64,000 nt of DNA from assembly GCF_007197735.1 (NCBI RefSeq), contig NZ_CP041637.1, positions 1,955,001 to 2,019,000 on the forward strand, in the 5' to 3' direction. The position numbers and the translations under genes were made by a program. Source of the DNA: Formosa sediminum (GTDB lineage: Bacteria; Bacteroidota; Bacteroidia; Flavobacteriales; Flavobacteriaceae). Shown piece by piece: positions 8,254 through 17,754 of this stretch (the stretch's first letter is position 1; the number at the start of each line of letters is the position of its first letter). The notes under the pieces were generated by a model. The model saw only the letters and a list, made by a program, of their open reading frames with translations. It was not told the DNA's origin and searched no databases.

Positions 8254-9969
8254 ATGAATACAGATGCTAATTATCAGGAGTTCGAGAATATTGATGAAGA
8301 ACAGTTACCTGTGTCTAAACATAAATTACATGATTGGACTCATTTTGCAGGTTTGTATGCTGCAGAGCATGTGGCCGCTACCGAATTTGTAATTGGAGCT
8401 ACTTTTGTAGCGTTGGGTGCTAAAACAAAAGACATACTGTTAGGATTACTAATAGGAAATATTTTGGCCGTTTTAAGTTGGACCTTTATAACCTCTCCTA
8501 TAGCTGTAGAAACGAGATTAAGTCTGTATACATATTTAAATAAAATTGCAGGAGATTCTATGACCAAGCTCTATAACTGGGCGAATGTTATTATTTTTAC
8601 TGTAATTTCTGCAGCCATGATTACAGTATCTGCAACTGCAGTACGTTTTGCTTTTAACATTCCGGCACAATTAGATTGGTACCCTACAAATTTATGGTTT
8701 GTAATTATTGTTTTATGTGTGGGATTAGTTGTTGTTGCCATTGCAATATATGGTTTTAAAGCAGTAACAGAGTTTTCTGGTATTTGTGCTCCTTGGTTAT
8801 TTGTTATGTTTATTAGTGGTGCATTTGTTTTACTTCCAGCCTTGTCACTGTCAGATTTAGGGCAAACCATTCCTAATAGTTGGGCAGATTTTGTAACTTT
8901 AGGAAACCATACCATATGGACAGGATTAAATAGCAAAGGTGAACCCGGAATTGGCTTGGTAGAAGTTATTGGTTTTGCTTGGGCAGCCAATACTATTACA
9001 CATTTTGGTTTGATAGATATGGCTATGTTGCGTTTTGCTAAAAAGAAATCTTACGGACTAAGTACCAGTACAGGGATGATGTTTGGGCACTATGTAGCTT
9101 GGATCTCTGCAGGAATTATGGGAGCAGGAGCAGCCGTTATTATAGGAAAACCTATAGTTGCTTTAGATCCCGGAGACGTGGCATATTACGCTTTAGGTTG
9201 GTCTGGATTTGTTATTGTAATTGTAGCGGGATGGACAACAGCTATTGCTAATTTATATAGAGCTGGTTTAGCGGCGCAAGCTGTTTTTAATTCTCATTCA
9301 CGTAAAAAAACTACTGTAGTTGTAGGAGTAATTACAATGATAGTTGCTTGTTTCCCCTTTGTGTTTAGTCAGATTTTACCTTTATTAACTTATGCCGGAT
9401 TGTTAGTGGTTCCAGTGGGAGGTATTGTATTTGCAGAACACCAAATATTTCCAAGAATTGGTTATACACGCTATTGGTCATATTATAAACACTTAACTTT
9501 TAGTACACCTGCAATTGTTTCTTGGGGATTAGGATTAGTGTTTGGGTTTGGCTTAAACATGCTAGATGTAATGCCATTTTACTATTTATTTATACCAACT
9601 TGGATGTTTACTATATTTATTTATACTGTATTAGCAGGTAAATATGGGGCAAAAGAAAGTTATCCTGAAGAAGAATTAAAAGAAAAAGTTAGAAATAAAA
9701 ATATAGAAGCTTATCAAGACGAAAAAGCGAAACAAACCACGAAAACGATTAAGGATCATTCTTTATTATCTAGGGTATTAGGTATTGTTTCAATTGTGGT
9801 TTTAGCCATCACTTTAGTGTTGGCATGTATCGTACTATTTGGTAGTGCAAATGAAACTATGTATATAGAAAATAGAGATATTTTTTACCGTTATGCCTTT
9901 GTGTGTACCCTTATCTATTTTGTAACTGCTTACTGGAAATTAAAAAGAGGAAAGAATAAAAACATATAA
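8254..9969 (+). CDS. NCS1 / purine-cytosine permease-like transporter
   Basis: A 571-residue membrane protein with about twelve hydrophobic segments between residues 45 and 470, then a charged linker (GAKESYPEEELKEKVRNK) and two further hydrophobic segments at the C terminus. The N-terminal pattern (HDWTHFAGLYAAEHVAATEFVIGATFVALG) resembles cytosine/purine permeases. It is the first gene of an operon with mannitol 2-dehydrogenase (4 bases apart) and fructokinase, and no purine or pyrimidine gene is near. I therefore infer that it carries mannitol or a related polyol, a substrate outside the usual NCS1 range. Homology suggests the fold; only context suggests the substrate. Confidence 0.72.
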   Translation: MNTDANYQEFENIDEEQLPVSKHKLHDWTHFAGLYAAEHVAATEFVIGATFVALGAKTKDILLGLLIGNILAVLSWTFITSPIAVETRLSLYTYLNKIAGDSMTKLYNWANVIIFTVISAAMITVSATAVRFAFNIPAQLDWYPTNLWFVIIVLCVGLVVVAIAIYGFKAVTEFSGICAPWLFVMFISGAFVLLPALSLSDLGQTIPNSWADFVTLGNHTIWTGLNSKGEPGIGLVEVIGFAWAANTITHFGLIDMAMLRFAKKKSYGLSTSTGMMFGHYVAWISAGIMGAGAAVIIGKPIVALDPGDVAYYALGWSGFVIVIVAGWTTAIANLYRAGLAAQAVFNSHSRKKTTVVVGVITMIVACFPFVFSQILPLLTYAGLLVVPVGGIVFAEHQIFPRIGYTRYWSYYKHLTFSTPAIVSWGLGLVFGFGLNMLDVMPFYYLFIPTWMFTIFIYTVLAGKYGAKESYPEEELKEKVRNKNIEAYQDEKAKQTTKTIKDHSLLSRVLGIVSIVVLAITLVLACIVLFGSANETMYIENRDIFYRYAFVCTLIYFVTAYWKLKRGKNKNI

Positions 9970-9973
9970 TATC

Positions 9974-11473
9974 GTGGAAAATTTAATAAAACTTAATCAG
10001 ATGAATTTGGCTCAAGTTGCCAAAAAAATATCTTGTCCAACTTACGATCGTACAAAAGTCAAGGCAGGTATTGTACATGTAGGTATTGGTGGATTTCACA
10101 GAGCACACGAAGCCTTTTATACAGATCAATTATTACACGATACAAATGTAACAGATTGGGGTATTTGTGGCGTAGCGTTATTAGAGTTTGATACTAAAAT
10201 TTATAATACACTTAAAGCTCAAGATGGATTGTATACACTTGTAATTAAAGAATTAGATGGAACGTTAACTAAACGTGTTATTGGTTCTATAGTAGAGTGT
10301 TTATATGCACCTGAAAATCCAAAGCAAGTGATTGAAAAAATGGCGAGTCCTGATATTAAAATCATTACTTTAACCATTACAGAAGGTGGCTATAATTATA
10401 ATGAAGCAACTGAAGCATTTGATTTTGAAAATCCACAAATTCAATACGATTTAGAGCATCCAGAGACACCTAAAACCATATTTGGTTACCTTACACAAGC
10501 ATTAAAATTACGTAAGGAAAATGAAGGTTCTGGCATTACTATTCAGTCTTGCGACAACATTAAAGGGAACGGTGATTTAGCTAAGCGTATGCTATTGAGT
10601 TATGTAGAAAAAGCAGAACCTCAATTAATACCGTGGATTAATGACTATGTATCATTTCCAAACAGTATGGTAGATCGTATTACTCCAGCAACCTCTCCAG
10701 TAGATATCTCAAATTTAAATGCCTCTTCAGGTATAGACGATGCTTGGCCAGTTGTATGCGAACCTTTTCATCAATGGGTAATCGAAGACGAATTTAAAAC
10801 AGGAAGACCAGCTTGGGAAACTGTTGGAGCACAGTTTGTAGAGGATGTAGATCCTTACGAAAAAATGAAATTAACCTTATTAAATGCAGGACATACTGTT
10901 TTAGGTATTTTAGGTGCTTTACGAGGGTATTCAACTATTGACGAAGCAGTTTATAATCCAGAAATTAGCACTTTCTTAAAAACGTATATGGATGTAGAAG
11001 TTACACCTACCTTATCAGATTTAGAAGGTGTTGATTTAGAAAAATATAAAGAGACTTTACTACATAGATTTGGTAATATTTATATGAAAGACCAAATAGA
11101 TCGTATATGTTCAGAGAGTTCGGCTAAGTTTCCAATATTTGTTCTACCAACAGTTAATGCACAATTAGAGAGACAAGGATCTGTAGATTTTGCTGCTTTA
11201 GTAGTTGCGGCTTGGGCCATATACAGTCTTGGAAAAAATGAACAAGGACATGATTTAATTATAAAAGACGTTATGCAAGTCGCTTTAGCAGAACATGCTG
11301 TGTTAGCAAAAGAAAATCCAGCATTATTCTTAGAATTAGAATCTGTATTTGGAAAATTAAAAACATCAGAAACTTTTGTACAAGCGTTTACAAAAGCTTA
11401 TCGTGCAATCTCTGAAAATGGTGTAGAACATACTGTTATTGCATGGAATAATTCTGCTTTAAAACACAGTTAA
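9974..11473 (+). CDS. Mannitol 2-dehydrogenase (polyol-specific long-chain dehydrogenase)
   Basis: A 499-residue enzyme of the polyol-specific long-chain dehydrogenase family. It has the Rossmann start VHVGIGGFHRAHEAFY and the catalytic signature K-x4-N-x2-H at Lys299, Asn304 and His307 (KLTLLNAGH). The family converts mannitol to fructose with NAD(P)+; fructuronate reductase is the main alternative, but the fructokinase next door favours mannitol. I keep the GTG start at 9974 because the residues before the internal ATG (10001) align with the KLN-x2-NL start of characterised mannitol dehydrogenases. It follows the permease by four bases and abuts the kinase gene with no spacer. Confidence 0.9.
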   Translation: MENLIKLNQMNLAQVAKKISCPTYDRTKVKAGIVHVGIGGFHRAHEAFYTDQLLHDTNVTDWGICGVALLEFDTKIYNTLKAQDGLYTLVIKELDGTLTKRVIGSIVECLYAPENPKQVIEKMASPDIKIITLTITEGGYNYNEATEAFDFENPQIQYDLEHPETPKTIFGYLTQALKLRKENEGSGITIQSCDNIKGNGDLAKRMLLSYVEKAEPQLIPWINDYVSFPNSMVDRITPATSPVDISNLNASSGIDDAWPVVCEPFHQWVIEDEFKTGRPAWETVGAQFVEDVDPYEKMKLTLLNAGHTVLGILGALRGYSTIDEAVYNPEISTFLKTYMDVEVTPTLSDLEGVDLEKYKETLLHRFGNIYMKDQIDRICSESSAKFPIFVLPTVNAQLERQGSVDFAALVVAAWAIYSLGKNEQGHDLIIKDVMQVALAEHAVLAKENPALFLELESVFGKLKTSETFVQAFTKAYRAISENGVEHTVIAWNNSALKHS

Positions 11474-12355
11474 ATGAAAAATATAGTTTGTTTTGGCGAG
11501 GTATTATGGGACGTGTTTCCTACACATAAAAAAATAGGAGGCGCACCCTTAAATGTTGCATTACGATTACAGTCTTTTGGTAACCAAGTGTCAATAATTA
11601 CAAGAATAGGTAATGATGCTAAAGGTTTTGAAATCTTAGATTTTATTAAAGCTCAGGGTGTAAATATAGACAATGTTCAAGTAGACAAGACCTTGGAAAC
11701 AGGAGCGGTAGATGTTGTTTTAGATGCAAACGGTTCTGCATCTTACACGATAAATAAAAATCGTGCTTGGGATAATATTCAGTTAACTGAAACTGCTATT
11801 GAAAAAACAAAACAAGCTGATGCCTTTATTTTCGGGAGTTTAGTGGCTAGAGACATAACATCTAGAGCTACCTTATATGCCTTGTTAAAAGTTGCAAATT
11901 ATAAAATTTTAGATATAAATTTAAGAGCACCTCATTACACTAAAGATGTATTAAACGAATTAATGTATGCTGCAAATTTTATAAAGTTTAACGACGATGA
12001 AATTTATGAAATTGCTAAAACAATGTATTTTAAATCAGATTCTTTAGAAGATAATATGCTATTTATTTCTAAACAAATGGTAACCACATCTATATGCGTT
12101 ACTAAAGGAGATAAAGGTGCTATCTTATACCATAATCAAACTTTTTATTATAATAGTGGTTATAAAATTCAAGTTGTAGATACGGTTGGAGCTGGCGATT
12201 CTTTCTTGGGATCGTTAATTACTAAACTCTTAAATAACACACCGCCGCAAGAAGCTATAGATTATGCTTGTGCTGTGGGCGCCCTTGTTGCAAGCCATGA
12301 AGGTGCTAATCCTAAACTTAATGAATCTGAAATACTTAAATTTATAGAGTCTTAG
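11474..12355 (+). CDS. PfkB-family carbohydrate kinase, probable fructokinase
   Basis: A 293-residue ribokinase-fold enzyme. The N-terminal GEVLWDVFP and GGAPLNVALRL motifs are those of fructokinases, and the C-terminal PfkB signature DTVGAGDSF (236-244) supplies the catalytic base Asp242 and anion hole. It would phosphorylate the fructose made by mannitol dehydrogenase to fructose 6-phosphate for glycolysis. The ATG immediately follows the dehydrogenase stop codon, indicating translational coupling, and a strong terminator closes the operon. Confidence 0.9.
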   Translation: MKNIVCFGEVLWDVFPTHKKIGGAPLNVALRLQSFGNQVSIITRIGNDAKGFEILDFIKAQGVNIDNVQVDKTLETGAVDVVLDANGSASYTINKNRAWDNIQLTETAIEKTKQADAFIFGSLVARDITSRATLYALLKVANYKILDINLRAPHYTKDVLNELMYAANFIKFNDDEIYEIAKTMYFKSDSLEDNMLFISKQMVTTSICVTKGDKGAILYHNQTFYYNSGYKIQVVDTVGAGDSFLGSLITKLLNNTPPQEAIDYACAVGALVASHEGANPKLNESEILKFIES

Positions 12356-12380
12356 ATTATAAACAATTGTAAATAGATTA

Positions 12381-12414
12381 AAAAAGCCTCAAGTGTATAC
12401 TTGAGGCTTTTTTA
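12381..12414 (+). terminator. Terminator of the mannitol operon
   Basis: A perfect 14-bp stem (AAAAAGCCTCAAGT at 12381-12394 with ACTTGAGGCTTTTT at 12399-12412), a four-base loop and a T run. The A tract on its other side lets it also serve the convergent DUF748 gene. Confidence 0.9.
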
Positions 12415-12441
12415 ATTTGTTAGTTTACGCTCGTGTGTACC

Positions 12442-14628
12442 TTAATTTACGCTTTCGGGTTCTAACATATCATACGTGATTTTAAATCGAGATTTAGACC
12501 CTGTATGTTCTGGTTCTCTAGGGTCTGCAGCTAGCACTTCAATGTGGGTAAATGTGTTTTTTTCTTTTAAATATGCCGTTGTATGTTTTATTAATTTTGA
12601 ATTATAAGCTGTTGCTAAAGAATCTAAATTAAGGTTGCGACTTAATGTTAAAATAGCAGCTTCAACCGAAATTGAATCAGATGCAGTTTTGTTTTGTAAA
12701 TAGGTTTTAAATGCCTTTTTATCTTTGGTGTAATCTTGCTTGGTTTCAGTATTAAAAGCTTTCCCGATTTCCGCAAAAGCAATGGCGTCTTTTTGTAAAT
12801 CTAAATCAACATAATGTGACATTTTAATTTTTAACCCCTCTTTTGCATTTTCCAACTTAATAAGTTTATTGAGTTGTTTTAAAGCTTTATCGCTAGGTAT
12901 GGTATCTAGATAAGTACATTCAATTGTTTCTAAATCTTTAGGATCACCACCAACTAAACCTCCTAAAAATTGAACTGGACTAGCAACGGTTCTTATAATT
13001 AAATTCTTTAACGTTGTACCTACTATTTTACCCACGCTTACTTTAGGATCATTCATGTTTCCTCGTACAGGTACATCAAGTTTTACATCTCCATTTTTAT
13101 CTTTCAATAAAAATAAAGCAAATTTTAATGGGAGATTATATAGACCATTTTTTGTGTTAGCGACTTCTGCATTTTTAACCAATAAATTATTTTCACTAGT
13201 TAATTCGCCATTCACGATTTTTGTATTGGTATGGTAATAAAAATCGCCTTCTAAAATATCATGACTTAAATAGTGGCGGGAGTATATGTTAATATCAGAT
13301 AACAAGAATTTTTCTATTGTAATGTCTATTTCTGCATGATCTGTTTTTAAAGGGTTTGCACTTAATTTAGCTTTAAGCGTACCGCGATTGTTTAAAATCA
13401 TATCCGAGTAGATCGTGACCCAATTGGAAGCACTAGAAATACTATCTGAATTAATTTCAATATCGCTTAAATGATAGTTAAATTCTTCTCCAGTGAGATT
13501 ATCTGTATAGTCTAATTTACCTTTATTTACGTTTATATGATTAATAGCATAGTATAATTGAGGATGTACATCAGCAGTTTTAATTGTATCTGTAGTTTCT
13601 GTCGGTACTGTGTGTGAGCTCTCTTGTGAGGACTGATCTATTTTAAATATTTTGAAAAAATTATTAGTTACAGAATCCAACTGAAAATACGTATAAGATT
13701 CTGATAAGCTTAAAGAGTCTATAACATAAGAACTATTAGCATAATCGATTTTTTTTAATCTAGTTCTAAAATTTTTTAATGCTAAAAAGGTTTGATCATT
13801 ACTATCTGTAATTTTAAAATCGTTTACGCTGATACTTCCTGAAAGGGTAGATGTAATGGCGTCGTTAATATTCCCTTCAACTTTAATTTCTGAATTTAGA
13901 AACCCTTTAAAGCTGTTTATATTTGCATATTGCGAGGCATATTTATAGAAAGAATTTAAATGTAAGTTCCGAATTGTAAAGGAGGCGTCATACTCACCAT
14001 CTATTGGGTTAAGATTTAGTTTTGATGCAAAATAACCACCATTTTTAAAATTAAATTTTAAATCGGCATTACTTTTTTCTTCTTGATTCCAACCTATGTA
14101 AGGAATAAAAAATGATATATCTTCAATACTTGTAATTTGGTTTACATTCTTATCATTAAAAGTAAAATGTGCCTCCTTTAATTCTAAGTTTTTAAGTGTA
14201 TATTTTAAAGGTTTACTTTCTGTGTCTTGTAGTGTGTCTTCTGGTTGTGTGGTATAAAAAGCAATTAAATCGTCAAAATTAAAAATAGAATCCTGTCGTG
14301 CAGTGTGTACCACTAAACCTTTTATATAAAACTGTTCGATAACCAATTCATTGCTAATGTATTTGTAAGGTTCTGTATCTATAATTAAAGTATCTAACCG
14401 TATAAATTCTGAAGTATTGTCTGCCTCAAACATTTTAAAGTTAATAAGCTGTAAGCTACCTGTAAAATAATTTAATTTTAATTGATCAATATCAATTTGT
14501 CTGCCTATAAGTGCTTTGCTATTTTTTATGGTGTAATTCTTTATTACAATAGGTAAAAAGATTAAAATTAAGACGATGATTACTATACATATTAGTCCAC
14601 CAATCTTCCATTTTTTATTGTTTTTCAT
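12442..14628 (-). CDS. DUF748/AsmA-like envelope protein
   Basis: A 728-residue protein. One N-terminal membrane anchor (about residues 9-29) is followed by a long periplasmic region of beta-rich repeats typical of AsmA/DUF748 proteins, including the LPVRGNMNDPKVSVGKIVGTTLKNLI stretch before the C-terminal domain. AsmA-like proteins form bridges that move phospholipids or affect outer-membrane assembly; the exact role of DUF748 members is not established. It is a single gene, with 173 featureless bases upstream. Confidence 0.78.
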   Translation of the reverse strand: MKNNKKWKIGGLICIVIIVLILIFLPIVIKNYTIKNSKALIGRQIDIDQLKLNYFTGSLQLINFKMFEADNTSEFIRLDTLIIDTEPYKYISNELVIEQFYIKGLVVHTARQDSIFNFDDLIAFYTTQPEDTLQDTESKPLKYTLKNLELKEAHFTFNDKNVNQITSIEDISFFIPYIGWNQEEKSNADLKFNFKNGGYFASKLNLNPIDGEYDASFTIRNLHLNSFYKYASQYANINSFKGFLNSEIKVEGNINDAITSTLSGSISVNDFKITDSNDQTFLALKNFRTRLKKIDYANSSYVIDSLSLSESYTYFQLDSVTNNFFKIFKIDQSSQESSHTVPTETTDTIKTADVHPQLYYAINHINVNKGKLDYTDNLTGEEFNYHLSDIEINSDSISSASNWVTIYSDMILNNRGTLKAKLSANPLKTDHAEIDITIEKFLLSDINIYSRHYLSHDILEGDFYYHTNTKIVNGELTSENNLLVKNAEVANTKNGLYNLPLKFALFLLKDKNGDVKLDVPVRGNMNDPKVSVGKIVGTTLKNLIIRTVASPVQFLGGLVGGDPKDLETIECTYLDTIPSDKALKQLNKLIKLENAKEGLKIKMSHYVDLDLQKDAIAFAEIGKAFNTETKQDYTKDKKAFKTYLQNKTASDSISVEAAILTLSRNLNLDSLATAYNSKLIKHTTAYLKEKNTFTHIEVLAADPREPEHTGSKSRFKITYDMLEPESVN

Positions 14629-14801
14629 AGCGCAGGTTTAAGGGCATGTTTTTGTTGTATCACAGTTAATAGATAATAAGAGTATTAAATAATCTGGATA
14701 TAAAAAGATTGTTTTTCCTGCAAATTTAAGGGATTACAGCATTTTATTTAAAAGATAAAATCACTTAATTTAGATTAAAACGGAAACTAAACGGCTCTTA
14801 T

Positions 14802-15251
14802 TTATAGGATTTGTTTTTTAAAACATCTACTATTATCAATTTCAGCGTATTGCCCGTAATTAGGTATAAGTGTGTAGCCGTTTTTATGATATAATGCTAA
14901 GGCTTCGGGTTGCTGTAATCCGGTTTCTAAAACGCAAGCTGTATAGTGTAATTCTGCAGCCCATTGTTCTAGTTCTTTTAATACAACAGTTGCTAACACT
15001 TGTCCGCGATAATCTTGTGCAGTGTACATCCGTTTCACTTCTACAGTATTGTCATTAAAGGTTTTAATTGCTCCACAAGCTACAGGAATTTTATTTTTAT
15101 AGACCACTACAACATGTTTTAAGCTGTCTATACCATTAAACTGTGCATAGAATGCATGATCTTCACCATCTCTTAAGGCCAAATCGGCATCTAATAAGCT
15201 AACAAGTGCTTTAAAATCTGTATGATTTGAATTTGTTCTTAAAAGTTTCAT
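14802..15251 (-). CDS. GNAT family N-acetyltransferase
   Basis: A 149-residue single-domain protein. The GNAT core is visible: VACGAIK (strand 4), then motif A VEVKRMYTAQDYRGQVLATVVLKELEQWA with the acetyl-CoA-binding loop, and motif B LETGLQQPEALALYHKNGY. Family members transfer acetyl from acetyl-CoA to an amine; the acceptor is unknown. It lies 37 bases downstream of the alpha/beta-hydrolase-like gene on the same strand and may be cotranscribed with it. Confidence 0.85.
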   Translation of the reverse strand: MKLLRTNSNHTDFKALVSLLDADLALRDGEDHAFYAQFNGIDSLKHVVVVYKNKIPVACGAIKTFNDNTVEVKRMYTAQDYRGQVLATVVLKELEQWAAELHYTACVLETGLQQPEALALYHKNGYTLIPNYGQYAEIDNSRCFKKQIL

Positions 15252-15288
15252 AGTGTTAGTTAATTATAAGGATAAAATAAGGCTGTAA

Positions 15289-16443
15289 TTAGGTATTGTA
15301 AAAATCGCAAACTTTTTTGAAAACGAAATTAAAATCTTTGCTAATCTGTTCGTTATTAATTTTAGTGTTAGGAAATGGATTTTCGTGAGTATAATCTCTA
15401 TCAAAATCTATTTCGTCTACTTTAATATTAATGTCTCTATAAGCGCCTTTTAAGGTGTTAATAATTTCGAACGAGGGAATAACATAATCCTTTTTTAAGG
15501 TAATAGCATAAATTTGGTCTTCGTATTTTTTTAATAGCGCTTCTCTAAAGTCCCTTTTTTTCTGATAATCGAGCATGGCATGAAAAACTTCGCCTTCTAA
15601 ATGATCATCTAGAATATAATGTTTAAGTAGATTATCTTTCTTTAAAAATTTATCGAAGTGTTCAATTAAAAATGAATACAACGCCACATTAGCTTCACTA
15701 TCTAAAATAAATTTAGATACAGAAGAGAATCTATTAAAGGTTGTACCGCTACAAAATAAACATAGTTTAGCATTCGAAAAATAGTTGTTGTAGTTTGTTA
15801 ATTTTAAAATTTGAGCAAGAAAACCACCTATTGAATAAGCAAAAAAATCGAATTGAAAATCTGTGCTAATCTGTGGGTTTTTACCAGATTTAAAATTCTC
15901 TATAAGCTGAATAATATCATAATATGTTTGTAATCCAGAGTATATGAAACGCTGTGGCATAGCGTGTAATCGCATGCTTATTGCTACATTAGATAAGGTA
16001 GAATTTATAATGTTAGGATATCTTTTTTTGCGCTGTTCGCTTAATTTATACATTTCTCTTTTCTCACTCCATTGTTTAGGAGCGCGTTGCATATGGAACG
16101 CCAGAGGAAATAACACTACAGAACTACCTGTACCATTACATATTGCTTTTGCCCAAGGCAAGTATTTGGACCAGTCGCGTTCGTTAAAACCATGTAAAAG
16201 AAAAATTACTTTTTTAGAAACCGTACTGCTTTTTGGTTTTATAATTTGATAGTTAAAAAAATGATTTTCGTTTACACGAATATCTTTTATGTGTACGTTA
16301 TCGTTAATTGTGCCAACTTCTGTTCTAAATTGGGCTGAACTTTTTAATTTTAACGCATGTTTAATACATTCATAATCTGTAGTTCCTGGGAGTATATTGT
16401 ACGATATCGATTCAAAAGGAAATTCTAATAACTCTGTATTCAT
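15289..16443 (-). CDS. Alpha/beta-hydrolase-like protein (DUF6051-type)
   Basis: A 384-residue cytoplasmic protein with no signal peptide. It has an alpha/beta-hydrolase pattern: an oxyanion-type FLLHGFNERDW at about 96-106 and a nucleophile-elbow-like AYSIGGF near 203-209, where Ser would be the nucleophile. A His for the triad may lie in YTHENPFP near the C terminus. It resembles the uncharacterised DUF6051 group, a name I give from memory of the pattern. Substrate unknown. A strong terminator-like stem lies behind its start region at 16595-16642, belonging to the next gene upstream. Confidence 0.6.
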   Translation of the reverse strand: MNTELLEFPFESISYNILPGTTDYECIKHALKLKSSAQFRTEVGTINDNVHIKDIRVNENHFFNYQIIKPKSSTVSKKVIFLLHGFNERDWSKYLPWAKAICNGTGSSVVLFPLAFHMQRAPKQWSEKREMYKLSEQRKKRYPNIINSTLSNVAISMRLHAMPQRFIYSGLQTYYDIIQLIENFKSGKNPQISTDFQFDFFAYSIGGFLAQILKLTNYNNYFSNAKLCLFCSGTTFNRFSSVSKFILDSEANVALYSFLIEHFDKFLKKDNLLKHYILDDHLEGEVFHAMLDYQKKRDFREALLKKYEDQIYAITLKKDYVIPSFEIINTLKGAYRDINIKVDEIDFDRDYTHENPFPNTKINNEQISKDFNFVFKKVCDFYNT

Positions 16444-16594
16444 GTTTATAGCTTAAGAATATCTGGTAACTCATGGTCTCACTTATTTATAAATAAGCGT
16501 TTAAATATGACTTTGTTAATGATATTTATAGACCTATAAATTTAAATAATTTCTGAGACAGATTTAAATTAAAGCCATCTGTTTTTTATAAAAA

Positions 16595-16642
16595 AAACAG
16601 GTTAAAAATTAGATCATGTTATGTCTAATTTTTAACCTGTTT
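16595..16642 (-). terminator. Terminator of the flavodoxin-fold gene
   Basis: A perfect 19-bp stem (AAACAGGTTAAAAATTAGA at 16595-16613 with its complement at 16624-16642) and a 10-base loop. Read on the minus strand it is followed by a T run. It lies 26 bases after the stop of the gene at 16668-17402. Confidence 0.88.
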
Positions 16643-16667
16643 ATAACTTGTAAAGTATCGTATTTTA

Positions 16668-17402
16668 TTACCTGTATTCTGGGTTTTCGAATTCCCATCG
16701 TGTGCCATCGTCCCATTCTTCTCTTGAGTTTCCATAATTAGGATATCCGTTGTTAGCCTTAAGCATATGCGCTAAATGAAGTAAATTATAGGTCATGAAT
16801 GTTACATTTCTATTAGTAAAGTCGCTATCAAAACCTGCAGGGACATCTAAAGTTTTGTCTTGCCATTTTGTGTCTCCGTAACTTGGACCTGGACCAACCT
16901 CTCCAATCCAACCAGCATCAGCTTGTGGTGGGATAGAATACCCAATATGTTGTAACGCATATAACATACCCATAGCGCAATGTTTTACACCATCTTCATT
17001 TCCTGTAATCATGCATCCTCCAACTTTTCCGTAAAAAAGGTATTGTCCTTTTTCATTGGTTTTACCACTCATAGCGTATAATCGCTCAATTAGTTTTTGA
17101 GCTTCAGATGATTTTTCTCCGAGCCATATAGGCGTACCTATAATTAAAATATCTGCATTTATAATACGTTTAAATAAATCTGGCCATTCGTCTGTGTCCC
17201 ATCCATATTCAGTCATATCTGGATATACTCCAGAAGCTACTTCGTGATCTATAAACCGTATCTGGTCTACAGCAACATTTTCTTTGTTTAAAATAGCTTT
17301 AGATATATCAAATAATGTAGATGTATGGCTTTTATTAGGTGATTTTTTTAACGTACAATTTATATACATAACGCGTAAATGGCTAAAGTCTGGATGTTTC
17401 AT
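16668..17402 (-). CDS. Flavodoxin-fold NAD(P)H-dependent oxidoreductase
   Basis: A 244-residue protein of the FMN_red/flavodoxin-like superfamily. The first strand and phosphate-binding loop VMYINCTLKKSPNKSHTSTL and the GTPIWLGEKSSEAQKLIERL segment, where the flavin ring would bind, are typical of NAD(P)H:quinone or iron-sulfur flavoprotein-type reductases. It probably reduces quinones or nitro compounds with bound FMN; the actual substrate cannot be deduced. It is a single gene with its own terminator. Confidence 0.8.
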   Translation of the reverse strand: MKHPDFSHLRVMYINCTLKKSPNKSHTSTLFDISKAILNKENVAVDQIRFIDHEVASGVYPDMTEYGWDTDEWPDLFKRIINADILIIGTPIWLGEKSSEAQKLIERLYAMSGKTNEKGQYLFYGKVGGCMITGNEDGVKHCAMGMLYALQHIGYSIPPQADAGWIGEVGPGPSYGDTKWQDKTLDVPAGFDSDFTNRNVTFMTYNLLHLAHMLKANNGYPNYGNSREEWDDGTRWEFENPEYR

Positions 17403-17554
17403 AATTCTGTGTTTTAAGTTAATAGCTGTATATTATCTTAAAAATTAAGGAAATTATAATAGATTAAAGCATGCGTTTAGAGTATTTAACTATTTCGCCG
17501 TTTATTTGTGATTTTATTAACTGTATTCTACATAAGGGTAAGGAATATATAGCT

Positions 17555-17737
17555 TTATTTAAGGCCAAATTTCTTTAAAATCGTCTCTAATAAACACCAT
17601 TTTGTGAAGACCGATTGGATTAAGTTTACGCCAATAAATACGGTAAACCATATCCAATTTTCGTTCACGTAAACGGTAAGTACAATGCTTAATAAAATCA
17701 TACTACCTACTATGGTTCTAAAATATGTGTTTAACAT
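17555..17737 (-). CDS. DUF2892 (YgaP-type) small membrane protein
   Basis: A 60-residue protein made of two hydrophobic hairpin segments (about residues 8-24 and 28-45), matching the DUF2892 domain that forms the C-terminal membrane part of E. coli YgaP. In YgaP this domain is fused to a rhodanese domain; here the rhodanese gene is at 25686-26027. It is the last gene of the RND efflux operon, 17 bases after the PII-like gene. Role in sulfur or persulfide handling is inferred from YgaP. Confidence 0.72.
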   Translation of the reverse strand: MLNTYFRTIVGSMILLSIVLTVYVNENWIWFTVFIGVNLIQSVFTKWCLLETILKKFGLK

Positions 17738-17754
17738 CTTATCCTTTTTTTAGT

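Noticed and set aside
9974-11473. Fructuronate (D-mannonate) reductase as product
   Set aside because: Same family, but the adjacent fructokinase and the absence of uronate genes favour mannitol 2-dehydrogenase.
15944-16249. 101-codon reading frame antisense to the alpha/beta-hydrolase-like gene
   Set aside because: No recognisable motif or promoter; coding evidence is on the other strand.
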